This document shows positions 10,198 to 21,600 of a stretch of 64,000 bases of DNA, piece by piece. Below the pieces are notes generated by a model. The model was not told the origin of the DNA, searched no databases, and worked only from the letters and a program-made list of their open reading frames with translations. This stretch comes from Blattamonas nauphoetae. Lineage: Eukaryota; Preaxostyla; Oxymonadida. Made by a program: the position numbers and the translations under genes. Each line of letters begins with the position of its first letter. Within the stretch, counting starts at the first letter, position 1. Where the stretch lies: positions 275,221 through 339,220 of the forward strand of contig JARBJD010000047.1 in assembly GCA_033064195.1 (NCBI GenBank). Direction: 5' to 3'.

Positions 10198-12057
10198 ATG
10201 AACATTCCTATCTTGAATGCTGAAATGGTTCAGCAATGCGTGAAGGAGTCAATATCTGACACTATTACATCGATTCGAACTCTGGCAGTCCAACACGGGT
10301 TTGGGATCATTATCGGGCAACAATACAAAATTACGGCAGGATTAGTCGTCATCATCCGATGTGAATGTGGTGGCGAGTACAAATCACAGAAGGACCCGTC
10401 AAAGAAAGGCAGAAATGGAACAGCGACCAAGAAAAAGAACTGTCCATTTATGGTGAAATTAAAGGGAACCGACGCGACTCACACACTCACCCCCACTAAT
10501 CTAACTCACAATCATCCTCTTTCATTGGAGCCTAATGCATGGCATTCTTCTCGCATCCAAACAACAGAAATGAAAAACAAGTTTGAAACTCTGGCAAAAT
10601 CACGAACTAAACCAATGAAAGCTCAACAATTATTGAGGAATGAAGAAGAAAAAGTGGAAATACGATGGAAAGACTATGCCAATTTTACACAGAAGTATTG
10701 GAAACAAAAAAAGGAGGGGAAATCAGATCAACAACTCGTGGTGGAGGAGGCCAATGAAAAAGGGTGGACTGTGGCCCAGAAGAATTTTGGCGACTCGCTA
10801 TCCATGCTTTTCTTTCTTCCCAAGGAAGCACAACCATATCTCAACACCAATACTCTATTTCTCGCAATCGATACCACCTACAAAACGAACATGAATGATT
10901 ATCACCTTGTACAAGTGGTGGCAGTGTCACCAACTTATCAAACGATACCAATCGCGTTTGCCTTCATCAGCCAAGAGACAAGGAATGTGTTCGAATCTGT
11001 TCTGATTGAGCTCAAGAAGTTTGTGAGTGTCGATCCCAAAGTCATTATCACGGATAAAGATTATGCTCTCCGAGGAGCGATCAAATCAGTTTTCAAGGAC
11101 ACTACGATTCTGCTCTGCACTTGGCATGCTACCCAAAGCGTGTTCGTGAAAGCAAGAACTCTCTTCAATCACGATGAGGCAACATCTATTGAAAAGAAAA
11201 TGGAAGGCATTTTCCTCGAAGCTGATGTGCAAAAATGCGAGACACAATTCACCAATCTCATCTCGGAACTTGGAGAAGAAAGCCAGATGTCAGACTATCT
11301 GCTGACAAATTGGTGGGCACACAAAGAGATTGTATGTGCCTGCTACACAAAGCAATTCCATCGTTTCGGAACGACAACGACAGGGCTTTGCGAAGGTCAA
11401 CACGCGGCACTGAAATCTTTCCTGGGAACGGCCAAGTACAGTCTCAGTTCGGCGTTCAATCTCATTGTGCAACACACTGAGCTCCGATATCAGCGGGTTC
11501 GGACTCAGGAGACAACTGAACTTCTCAACTCACCGACGTTCACACGACAGACCAGATTGTATGATCATCTTGTGACAAAAATCAGCTTTCGAGCACTAAG
11601 TTTGATCGAGACAGAAAGAAAAATCCTTTCCAATGATTCTTCATGTGAACAGTGTAGTCACGACATAACTTCCAGCTATGGACTTCCCTGCCGTTGCCAG
11701 ATTACCAGATTCATGAAAAATGGACTTCCTCTTCCACTTGAAACGGTTCACCCCTGTTGGCATCTTCAAAATCGTGATGCTGTGACCAGACCGCCTCAGG
11801 AAGTTAATGCCTCCCAACTCTCCGACCTCGAGTCAACAATAGCTGAAATCAGAGCTGCAATCATCCCACAGCCAGCCGAAGACAGACGAACTCTCTTGGA
11901 GGAACTGAAAACTTTCTCAAGTGGTCTTCGGCAGCCGTCATCACTTAAAACTGGCACTCCAAGGAAGACACAATCAACCAAACGCTACCAAACGCTTGCC
12001 GAAAGAGTGCGTTCTCGAAGAATTGCGAACTCACCTTCTCTTCTTCGGAACAGTTAA
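10198..12057 (+). CDS. MULE transposase with FAR1-type DNA-binding domain
   Basis: A 619-residue protein opening 92 bp inside the left end. Residues about 53-108 form a FAR1/WRKY-GCM1-like zinc module (C55, C57, C82, H104, H106; the end reads LTHNHPL). The MULE RNase H-fold catalytic domain spans about 215-410. D225 (LAIDTTYKT), D286 (VIITDKD) and E399 (CEGQH) fit the DDE triad, and CTWH (307-310) is the C-x2-H motif usual between the second D and the E. A Cys/His cluster near 505-545 (CEQCSHD, GLPCRC, HPCWHL) resembles the SWIM-like zinc region of this family. The enzyme would bind the element ends and carry out cut-and-paste transposition in the nucleus. The frame is intact, so it may be active. 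No intron is needed. Confidence 0.93.
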   Translation: MNIPILNAEMVQQCVKESISDTITSIRTLAVQHGFGIIIGQQYKITAGLVVIIRCECGGEYKSQKDPSKKGRNGTATKKKNCPFMVKLKGTDATHTLTPTNLTHNHPLSLEPNAWHSSRIQTTEMKNKFETLAKSRTKPMKAQQLLRNEEEKVEIRWKDYANFTQKYWKQKKEGKSDQQLVVEEANEKGWTVAQKNFGDSLSMLFFLPKEAQPYLNTNTLFLAIDTTYKTNMNDYHLVQVVAVSPTYQTIPIAFAFISQETRNVFESVLIELKKFVSVDPKVIITDKDYALRGAIKSVFKDTTILLCTWHATQSVFVKARTLFNHDEATSIEKKMEGIFLEADVQKCETQFTNLISELGEESQMSDYLLTNWWAHKEIVCACYTKQFHRFGTTTTGLCEGQHAALKSFLGTAKYSLSSAFNLIVQHTELRYQRVRTQETTELLNSPTFTRQTRLYDHLVTKISFRALSLIETERKILSNDSSCEQCSHDITSSYGLPCRCQITRFMKNGLPLPLETVHPCWHLQNRDAVTRPPQEVNASQLSDLESTIAEIRAAIIPQPAEDRRTLLEELKTFSSGLRQPSSLKTGTPRKTQSTKRYQTLAERVRSRRIANSPSLLRNS

Positions 12058-13414
12058 GGATGAGCAACGGACGGACAAAAAGACGTTCAACTCGGACAAC
12101 GGACAGCGGACAGGTCCAAGTGAAAAAGAAGTGCTTCATGTGGCCTAAATCAATGTGATTGACACTCAATTCGTTAATAAATAAGTGAATAGTGGTGATT
12201 AAATTCAGATTTTGTCTTTCATCAAAATGATAAACGAGTACTAGAGAATTTGGACAAAAAGACCCATTAATTGCAGAAATGTCCGAGCTTGTCCGATCTT
12301 GGACATTCACTCAATTGTTGAAAAAACGAATCATCTGAATTTCTTCACAATCCAATTGTGATCAGATCAAAATGGACAAAACTGTCCTGTCCTGGACATG
12401 TCCGGATCGTCCTCCCCATCTCAAGTTAATTTCGTCGTCCCATTTCTTTCAGGGTCACTTAAATCGGTTTTCACTTCGAAATTCCATTCTTCACATCATT
12501 TTCTAGCAACCACTCATTCTGCGATACTTTTATAAACTCATTCCGGGAATTCAGTTCATTTCCGATTTGACACATTATTTCTCTTTCAATGATGTTACAC
12601 GTCAGAATTCAGTCAATGATAGTAGTATCTTATTTCAAACATGATCGAATCAATTTGCCTTCAAAATTCGCCGCTCTGTTGCACACTTTGTTGGTTTGTT
12701 GATGATCTTGACTGGTATCTCGTTCCTTTTGGTTCAAGATGTTTTCTTATAAAGAAATTTCTCATTTTGAATCCAGATACGATGCTTTCTCGCCCTTATC
12801 CAAATGAGATGGTCGTTACACTCTCATTTGTCGCCCTAAATGAACGGATCGTTTTCTACCTCGAAATAGTCTGTATTACACTTTTTCCGAATCAAAATGA
12901 TTCATATTCATATTATTGATCGCTTTTTTCACATTTATTATTGTTGATCTTCCCTCCAGAAGGCAGATTGACCTGTCGATCCTGTGAAGACGGAATAGAT
13001 GAGGCCAAAGGAGGACAAACCGAGCTGATTCGTAAACAATGAACTGGGAGTTGGGACGAAGAGACAAAACAGAGTGAGAGGAGAGGACGATCTTCATAAT
13101 CGAGGGTCCGAGCTCGTGAACAATGGAGTTGGAGAAAAAGAACGAAACGGAAACATCAAACGAAACCAATTTGAAAAGTATGCTTCTCCCTACTCTGACT
13201 TACAGATATTTCTTCATTTTTATGACAATAAGTGTCCTGACTATACAGAAATTTAAAGTGGAACAGTTAATCGATAAAACATGAGACAGACATCTCAGAA
13301 AGATGCAGAACGTATGTAATCATTCGTAAAGTGAATGAGGTTTTTTCAGTCCATCCCTTCCTTCTCACAGCCACTCACATCTATTCATCTCCTCCTCCAC
13401 CCTCATGAGATCGA
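12058..13414. other. Non-coding middle of the MULE
   Basis: About 1.36 kb without a convincing gene. The first 350 bp contain many GTCC/GGAC words (12070-12120, 12250-12310 and 12370-12410), which can pair with one another and recur in the hairpin at 15560. The rest is AT-rich with short frames only. Confidence 0.5.
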
Positions 13415-15023
13415 ATGACAGAATGGGAAAGGAAACAGGTGACTGAGAGAGAAGAGCGAGAGAAAGAGGAAGAGAAGCGGAGAGAAGATGAGAGAAAGCA
13501 GATTGAAGAAAGGGTGATGAAGGAATTGGAGGAAGAACGAAGAAAGGAAGATGAGGAAAAGCGAGGCGAGAAGAAGATAGGAAGAGGAGAGAAGAAGAGG
13601 AAAGAATTGAACGAGAAGCGAAGCGAAGATGGGAAGATGAAGAAAGACGAAGCAAAGAAGATGCGAAACGATGGGAAGAGGAAGAGCGAAAGAAAATTGA
13701 AGAAAGAGTGCGGAAAGAACTCACTGAAGAGAAGCAATGAGAAGAGGAGAGAAAGGAGGAACTTCGAAAGGAAGAAGAACGGAAGATGAAGGAAGAAGCA
13801 AAAGGAAGGAAGAAGAAGCGAGAAGGAAGGAGGAAGAAGAGAAAAAGCGAATTCAGGAACGAGTGAGGCGTGAAATCGCAGAAGAGAAGAAAGGAAGAGG
13901 AGAGGCGAAGGGAGGAAGAGAAGAAAGCGAATATTCCCCCAAAGAAGTCAGAATGGGAAAGGAAGCAAGAAGCTGAACGAGAAGCAGCGGGAGAGAAACA
14001 ACGAAAGATCAGAGAGGATTTGGAGCGAGAGAGACAACGAGCAGCTCAGAAAGACTCAGCGACGATCGAGACAGGATCGAGTGTGTCAAGTGCGTTTGCT
14101 CGCTGGGGCATTGGGAAGATGATCGACACTGGAGTTGGATCTCGTCCAGTCGGTCCCCAACTGACATCATCGTCATCTCGAGGCAACTTCTCTCAGAAAC
14201 GAGAAGAAGACGAACGAAAGAAAAAGGAAGAAGAAGAACAAAGAAAGAAGGAAGAAGCAAAACGTCAAAAGAGGAAGCAGACCGGAGACAAAAGAGATCG
14301 ATGAGGAGCGCATGCGAGCCGACATGCTCAATCGGGAAAGAGAGGCTGAAGAGGAAAGAAGAATCCCACAGGAGAAGGACGATCAAGACCGCGAAGAGAA
14401 GGAGCGTTTGAGACGGAAAGAGGATGAGAATCGGCGAGAACAGGAAAGACGGGAGGAGAGAGAGCGGAATGAGAGGATGGAAGAGGAAAGGAGGAAAGAG
14501 GAGAAGAGGAGGGAAGATGAGGAGAGAGAAAAAGGAGAGAATCAAACGAGAAGTTCAGGAGACGCTTCGGAAGGAGAAGGAAGCGGAAGAACGAAGGAAG
14601 AAAGAGGAACAACAAAAGGAGGAGGAGAGAGAAAGGGAGGCCGAACGAAAACGTCAAGCTGAAAGTCAGAAAAAGTCAGAGTGGGAGAGGAAGCAAAATG
14701 CTGAGAGAGAAGCAGCGGAAGAGAAGCAGCGAAAGATCAGAGAGGATTTGGAGCGAGAGAGGCAACGAGCAGCTCAGAAAGACTCAGCGACGATCGAGAC
14801 CGGATCGAGTGTGTCCAGTGCATTTGCTCGCTGGGGCATTGGGAAGATGATCGACACGTCCAGTTCTCCAGCTCGCCCAGTTGGCCCGTCAACTTCAACT
14901 GGTGCGAGTTCACGCGGCAGCTTCTCTCAGAAACGAGAAGAAGACGAACGAAAGAAGAAAGAGGAAGAGGAACAACGAAGGAAGGAGGAAGAAGGAAAGC
15001 GGCACTTCGACAATGTGAACTAA
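13415..15023 (+). pseudogene. Highly charged helical cargo gene in the MULE, broken
   Basis: The plus strand encodes long Lys/Glu/Arg-rich stretches in changing frames: 13415-13789, 13737-13976, 13870-14304, 14312-14662 and 14424-15023. One continuous gene would need several frameshifts or introns. The sequence looks like a single-alpha-helix or coiled-coil linker. Two embedded non-repetitive modules contain SSVSSAFARWGIGKMIDT followed by a Ser/Pro-rich tail. The motif does not match a family I know. It is probably a host gene fragment captured by the MULE and now decaying, although a gene proper to the element cannot be excluded. Low complexity makes any homology call unreliable. Confidence 0.5.
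13937..15000 (+). repeat. Duplicated ~330-bp module within the cargo gene
   Basis: 13937-14265 and about 14668-15000 are similar copies, offset by about 731 bp. Both hold the SEWERKQ start, the QRKIREDLERERQRAAQKDS helix, the SSAFARWGIGKMID core and the SQKREEDERKKKEEEEQ tail. The linker after the core differs between copies. Conservation of the core over the linker suggests it was once under selection. Confidence 0.8.
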
Positions 15024-15559
15024 ACCTCCTGGGAAACACCCACACCCTCACAAGATGATACTGAACCATCCCGAGACTCCACTGACCCCCTTTCCATTTT
15101 CATCGATGAATGTCGGACCAGCCAGCGGGCGTGTGTGGCAGATCTGACAAGAATGACAAGACAGGAAGCAGCGAAAATGAAGAGGAGAGAAGAGGAGATG
15201 AATCGGAGAATGAGGAACAACGAAGTTGATACGAGACGAAGGGAGAGAAACGAAATGATGAGAGGAGACACTCCGAAAGGAACTTCCTCACAATCAGTCC
15301 ATCAAAAACCACATAAAGGCCATACCGACTCGATCATTCGTTCTCGTCCTTCCCTTCCACACCTATTTCTATCCATCCTCTTTCTCTTCTCCATCCAACT
15401 CTTTCTCTTCATCTTCTCTGTTCTCCATCACATCTCTCTTCATCTTTTCCTCCTCTCCTATTTCTTAAAAATGATTCAATTCTCCAAGTTAGTCAATAAA
15501 TTTCAGAAAAAGTTGATCAAACCCTTTTTGAAAAGTTACGAGCAATGACATCCTAATTA

Positions 15560-15585
15560 GGCGCTGTCCGAGGACGGACAGCGCC
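15560..15585. other. Perfect 11-bp hairpin
   Basis: GGCGCTGTCCG, a four-base loop AGGA, then CGGACAGCGCC. It lies in the MULE between the cargo gene and the right end. The following sequence has another GTCCGGAC. It could act as an RNA 3'-end or processing structure, or as a protein site. Role unknown. Confidence 0.75.
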
Positions 15586-15674
15586 TCACCTTGTCCGGAC
15601 AATTGCTCCTCCCTAGGAACAGTCTCCAACTGACGTATCCTCCAACGAGAAAGATCCGCACAGACAAGTCAACG

Positions 15675-15767
15675 ATGGCTCAATTCGAGAAGAAACGTGC
15701 CGCGAAGGCCATGAAACCCAGTGAAAAGAAGCAGAAAGGACCTGACAGACGAAAAGGAGGGGGATAG
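15675..15767 (+). CDS. Possible small basic ORF near the MULE right end
   Basis: A 30-codon frame starting with ATG and ending in TAG. The product is very rich in Lys and Arg. Nothing independent supports translation, and it may be a leftover of the cargo gene. Confidence 0.2.
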   Translation: MAQFEKKRAAKAMKPSEKKQKGPDRRKGGG

Positions 15768-15907
15768 TCGTTCATCAGAAAAAGGACGATGGAAAGGCTC
15801 TACTGACAGAATCATTCACATTTCACGTTTTGAGTTTGCTTAAGATACATTCAGAACCGTTTATTCAAGAGAAGTTGAAATGAGTCGAGAAAAAGAAAAA
15901 AGTGGGA

Positions 15908-15953
15908 CTTGATGGGTTTTAGTCGATTTGCTTGATGGGTTATAGTCGTTCCC
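15908..15953 (-). repeat. MULE right terminal inverted repeat
   Basis: Reverse complement of the left end with one mismatch, including the doubled 18-bp word. The second copy of the target duplication ACCAGTGTC follows at 15954-15962. Confidence 0.92.
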
Positions 15954-15957
15954 ACCA

Positions 15958-15992
15958 GTGTCAGTGTCAGGGTCAGGGTCAGGGTCAATCAA
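15958..15992 (+). repeat. GTCAGG-type microsatellite at the MULE target
   Basis: Directly beside the MULE there are two GTCAGT-like and three GTCAGG units. On the coding (minus) strand of ARM1 they read as alternating Asp-Pro/Asp-Thr. ARM2 lacks this stretch at the same place (38399-39769 frame), so it expanded in ARM1. Confidence 0.75.
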
Positions 15993-17693
15993 CATCGCGC
16001 TTTCCGCTTCATTCGTCCACAGCCACTGGATCTGTCCAATTTGTGCGCGGAGTCGGCTGAGATAGTCGCCGAAGAGTTCTGCGACGAGCTGGATCATTGG
16101 TATCGGCTGTGTTTCCCCGTCGACCTGGGCAACCAGAATGGTTGTTTTGATCGTCTCCACAAAATCACAATCTAACGTCATTGTGTGCAAAGTTGCCAGA
16201 GCAAGCAACACGATGTCTGTCGATTCGTGCCGAAGAAGAGGCACAACCAATCCGACGAACTCATCGCCCAGTCTGAATTGCTCACTCTCTTCCACAATCA
16301 GAATCAGAATCTTCAGGCAGAGTGTAGTTGACATGTCCTGTGGTGATTCTCCAAGCAAAGCAATGCCGTCTCGAATGAAGAGATGTTCATGGTGGAGTGG
16401 GAGGGCTTTCTGAAGCAAGAGACAAACCGACTGGAGAAGTGTGGATCCGAGTTGAGATCGGAACAGGTCGATGTCGTCAACTCCAAAATTGATGAAAGTC
16501 TTGAGAATCTGACCAAGTGAAGAAAGGAGAAGGATTCAACCAGTTCTGTTGTCTCAATCTCACTTGCTTGTAAAAGGGCAACCAGGCCATCAGAAATCAG
16601 CGAGGTCAACAGTGGACCGGAGGCGTCCGAACCATAAAAAGCTGAACGAGGTCAATTTCAAGAAAACACACACATAGACCCCAGATCAGCACAAAAAACG
16701 GTTCCTGACGAAATCAATGAACAACAAAGCACACATTAGGATCTTCTTGCATCGCACGGCTTTTCAGTGAATCGAGCGTTGCAATCCCGTTTAATTCAAC
16801 AAACTTGGAACAGAAACCAGCAAGATGCGTCATTGATGAAAGCATTCTGAGATATCGATTGATTGTGCCACTTGTTTCCGTGTTCATGGCATTCAGAATG
16901 TCATTGATTGTTGATTCCAGCTGGGAGTCATATAATGCAATATGAAGATTCAACCTCTGCTCTATCCATCGCAAAACTCTGATGCAGCGTGTATTGGCTG
17001 ATACTATCGTCGAGTTCTTTTTCAATTTTGAATTGCTTCGAGTGACGAAGAGAAATCTTTGTCGGCGAGGCTGGCTTCTCGTCTGAGGATTCAGAATTTG
17101 AATAACTGGCTTCTCGAGACAAGAAACGAGGTGTGACGTCCATTGGCAGACGAAGAATGCGATGAAGATTCAACGAGACAAGCGAGCGAAGAGCAAACCA
17201 TAAGTGTGTTTGTTTGACGTCTGACACTTGATGACTTTGGTGCACATTACTGAACGAAATTGTCGGGGAATCCAACAGGTGAAGGAAGTTCAAAGGACCA
17301 AACTGGGCAGAGATTGAAGCCCGAAGAAGAAAGGACAGAAGTGGACGCGCTTCTGGCGAAGTGATTTGTACGAAGATACAATCTGCATGAAGTTGCAAGA
17401 AGAACAGGCAAACGAAAAGAACCAATGTGTTCCCCGCGCAATTTGTATTTGGAAGTGTTCGCCCTCAAACTTGTAAACACAGTGACAGATACTTCAAACA
17501 GGATTGGAGTTGGAACACTCTTCGTATTGACCGTCACGTGGTCGACAATGTTCTCACATGTGATCACGTGCGACAACAAGATGAGGTCCCCGCATATTGA
17601 GAATGCACTTCGCGACACGATTCCGACAAGTAACAGAGGGATTTTCGGGCACTGTGCTGGGAGATCAAAACTCCGATGCAGATGATAACTCAA
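15963..17693 (-). pseudogene. ARM-like gene 1, N-terminal part (upstream of the MULE)
   Basis: The 5' part of the gene that ends at 9254. Visible introns are 17383-17422 (40 nt) and 16509-16540 (32 nt, GTTGAA...GGTCAG), plus a longer one of about 90 nt near 16645-16730. Exons encode TSPEARPLLSFLLRAS, QFGPLNFLHLLDSPTISF and SRLRAQIGQIQWLW, all with counterparts in ARM2. The protein looks like a helical-repeat scaffold of unknown role. The start is uncertain: the frame opens at 17693, about 20 bp from the edge of unit B, so the promoter would lie inside the duplicated unit. The MULE splits the gene after the codons for the Asp-Pro repeat. Confidence 0.65.
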
Positions 17694-18612
17694 TACACTT
17701 CTGTTGTTAACCTTTTCGTCTTTCGGGTTCTATTTATTCTTGGAATCTCCGTTTTTCATGACAACCACTCACCTCTTGATTACGGTGCAAACCATTCACC
17801 ATTCCCTTCGATCATGATTCTCCAACTGGGTGGATCTCTTTTACAATTATGAACAAGGTTCTCCGTTCTATTCTCACAACGATAATCAGACCTTTCCAAA
17901 AGAGTTCATAGAAAATGGATACAAGCAGAAAAAGAGCTGAGAATGTCCCAACTCGTCTTGCTTCTGAATACAAACAACCACAACATCGTGCCAAACCACA
18001 TTTTCCACACGGAGTGGACATTCATCGCGACTTCCCAAACTCTTGCGGAGGGCAGCAGCGATTGCGAAATCCGATTGGTCAGCTTGAGAGAACAGATTAT
18101 AGCTTCCGGTAAACATCGTTTCGCCACACCAACTTGCCGAATCATCTGTTCCCATTGAACAACTGAGTCATTTGCGAGCTTCGAATCGGAGCGACTTTCG
18201 ACGCTCACAGTCCTTCTTTTGAATGTCCCCACGTTCAACCCCGCGTGGCGATGGGAGAAGCCAGCAATGAGAGACTTCCCAACATTTCCTCATTCAGCTC
18301 CGGATTTGGAGCGCAATTTCAGAGATACAAGACCTAGCTTCATTACCGCTAAAGAATCAGTTCATTCGTTCAGGTCCGTGAAGCCTTGGTCCTTTAACTT
18401 GCATTGTGGTGTCTTCGATAAATGTCAAGACTTCGGAGTCGACAGCGATTTCATGAGAATGGAGTACAGAGAATGGAAGTGGGATGGGGCACAAAAAAGC
18501 TGAAAAGCTGACAAAACAGATATATTGCACACGAAATCTCTTGATCGAGCTTCGTTGTCTGACTCGATTTCGAAGAATCAGGCCATCCTTGTTCATCATT
18601 TTGGTACAAACA

Positions 18613-21600
18613 ATGGAACCGATCGTTATGTCTTCAAAACAACAATCTGCAGAAATCGTACCATTGGATATGGACGCCCCTGTATTGTCTCCACCTACAG
18701 TATATGAATCCACGCTGCGAGATGAAACGAGCAATGTGGTATTTGTGCTGTTCCAGACGACTGAATCATCGCCCACTCCAATCCGATTATTTATGCCTTT
18801 TGCCGATAGTTTCTCAATTGAGGCAACCAAACAAGAATTTTTGAGGTGGTTCGGACGACAATATACAGAACAACATGCAAACACAGTCAAATGGAAGCAG
18901 ATTTGGGCACAAGATTTGAAGAGTGGCGAACTGCTGAATCGTAGTGAAATTGGCAAATCAATCAGCCTGAAGGATCTATTTGAGCATTGTGAGACTACTC
19001 CTCAATCACAGCCCCCTCAATTTCTTGTGATTATGACCTTCGCGTGGCCAGATGGATCGCATCCTGCAATTCAACCCCCTCAACAACTCCCTGACTTTGG
19101 CAGTGCCAACTGTGGTAAGATGTTGAAACAAGCCCTCCCACATATTGCACGAAACATCTTGGCAGCAATTGACTCGTCGTTCGGCCCTTTGAGCCAAAGT
19201 GAGTTTCCGAATTACAGCAAGCGGCCCAGCAGAATCATGCATCTGGACTCGTCCAAGTTCATGATGAAGACTGTTGGCAGCTATCGGAACACGGAAAATC
19301 TGCACCAGGAACTGAAAGACATCCTGTTCCGTCCGTCGTGGTTCTCTCTGCTGAGCCACATTCTGTACAATTCCCTGAAGTTTGCTCAAAAATGTAAGAA
19401 TCAGAACACTCAGCCGATGATACATGTGGTCACTGGGTCGCCAGGGATCGGAAAATCGGCGCTTAGATTCCCCGCAATCGCGCTGGCGCTGAGTCTTGGT
19501 GCGGAGGTTTGTGTCTTTTGCTTTGTTTATGTTTGCAGGAAGTGTGTACAGCGAAGGCTAATGAATATCCACTGAGATTTGTCCGAAAAGCGAAAGATGA
19601 GCAACGTCAATCAACAACCTCCCTCCAGCACTCCGAGCCGCACCTCACACAAACCCCAGCACAAAAGGAACTCCATGCGAATGCGATGTTGAAGACTCCT
19701 ACTCCTAACAAGAATGCAACTCCCCTGAACGAGGAAAAGGGGCTCGCCAGCCCAAACGCAGACAACGACAAAGGTGATCCTTTCACGCATTTTTTTGGCT
19801 CGCCGCCTAAAAGTATCAACCAAGGTCCAGCTCCTATGAACCGTTCGGTTGTCACGGAAGCATCAGACGCTCCTGGTCCAGCAACTCCAGCACCTGCCGC
19901 CACGGGGTCGACAATGCGAGTGGCGCACGTGAATAAGCCTCCACGGGACGTTCCCATCACACCAACCACCTACACGTATGAAGTGCTTCTCTACGAAGCA
20001 CAAGTTCAGGTGCCCCAACAAGTGGATTTGCAATGTGGGGAGGAGGAAGTGAAAGGAGAAATCGGTGTGGTGTATTCGGACCTAATCTACAGCAGAGACC
20101 TCTCTAAAAGAAAAGATGCACCCTCCATCAAGCTGGGGGAAGTGGAAGTGCCAAGCATCCACCACTTCCCTCATTTCCTTCGTCTGTTTGTTGATCGATT
20201 GGACCAAGTCCGCAACCCTCTTGAAGGCAAGAAGTGGCATTTCGTTGACGAGTGTGTTTCTTTCTCCTTTGAATTGCTCTGTTTGTTTGCCTAGTCTCAT
20301 CTTAACACCTGACAGTTTGAATGATTCCGAGCACTATGTTCTTCTGACGTCGCCAAATCAGAAACGTTGGAAAGAAGTTGTCAATGCCGAAAAACAGCCG
20401 CTGTACCCGCTTGTGCTGTATGTGTCTCCGCGATACACCCTCGCAGAGGAAATCAACATGTTGAATGCCATTCCTTGCAAGTTCGGTGAATTTGACCAAG
20501 ATTTGCCTGACGAACTCAAAGTGATTATCAAAACTCTCGGATTCACTCCGCGGAACGTGCTGGATTATGTGCGGAAGGGCAAGAAGCTGAAAAATCTGAT
20601 CCAGCTAGCAGAGAATGTGGAAGTGAGCGGAGATGTGTTTGGACAGTCGATCAGTCACAAGCTCATTGTGTTGGACAGCCCGCAAGCAGACCCGCACAAC
20701 TTCACGATGGCCTACGCATCGCCGGAAGCCGCGAAGATCCTTGCAGAGAAATGGACGGAGAAGCTGAAGGGCCAGTACCAGTACTTCATGGAGGGGGTGG
20801 ACAAAAAGGATTTGTTGACCAAACTCCGCAGCCACATGCTCCCCATGCTCTTCCAACGGCTGACCCACCACGCTATTCGAGTGGGAGCACAATTTTCAAG
20901 AATGAAGATCGGAAGAAGACCCGTTGCCCGTGAAGACAGGACGCCATTCTCGTTTCCTCCAACACCAATGCGAAGTGCAGTGGACTCGAGCGGGACATGC
21001 AACACGCACCACGCCTTCCTTCCCGACATGTCATTGTTCAAATGCTCAAGGAAGAACTTATTGGATGAAGGCAAGTGGGGCAGATACTTCAAGCATCACA
21101 TGAAAGGCGAGCCTTTCGCGAGAGGGCCAGTTGAGCTGAAGGACGGGAAGTTTGTGTTCATCTCTAACGAACAACGAATCCTCACGGATAAAGAAACCGC
21201 TGCTCAGCGCCAACCTGAACAATCTACACATCGGCCACTCAAGCCACCTCCTCCGATGCCTCCCCCGACACCTCCCACTACACCTTCCACTACTACACCT
21301 TCCACCTCGTGCCGCTTGGAACGTATAACGCGGGATTCGATTCCATTTTGTTGTTCTTCCGTATGGTCCCCATCTACAGGAAACCCCCCATGGTCCACTC
21401 GCTCGCTGTCCATTTCCTGCAGTCGACGATCGGAGAAGAGCACGATATCAGTGAAGTCGGGGTGAATCTAATGATGTCGTGGCTGGTTCTGCTGATGGAC
21501 GTGTACCAGTTGACACCAAACCTGATCTTCCCACACTTCCAGTTTGTGGTGTCGGAGAGCATGTTCGATGACTTTACACCGAATGTAGGGAATGCCATCA

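Larger units (their letters stand above)
10106..15953 (+). mobile_element. Mutator-like (MULE) DNA transposon, 5,848 bp
   Basis: The element is bounded by 46-bp terminal inverted repeats with one mismatch near the tip. The 9-bp sequence ACCAGTGTC is duplicated at 10097-10105 and 15954-15962, the length expected for Mutator superfamily transposition. It carries a full transposase gene on the plus strand near the left end and a charged, decayed cargo gene to the right. It interrupts ARM1, whose intact paralogue ARM2 shows the uninterrupted arrangement. Near-identical ends, perfect target duplication and an open transposase suggest recent activity. Confidence 0.93.

Noticed and set aside
13365-15312. 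Minus-strand Ser/Leu/Phe-rich frames opposite the charged cargo
   Set aside because: They are the complement of a purine-rich tract. Long open frames are expected there by composition alone.
17425-17685. Plus-strand frame opposite the ARM1 first exon (also 40665-40961)
   Set aside because: Open in both paralogues, but the minus strand has splice sites in place and joins to the rest of ARM1/ARM2.
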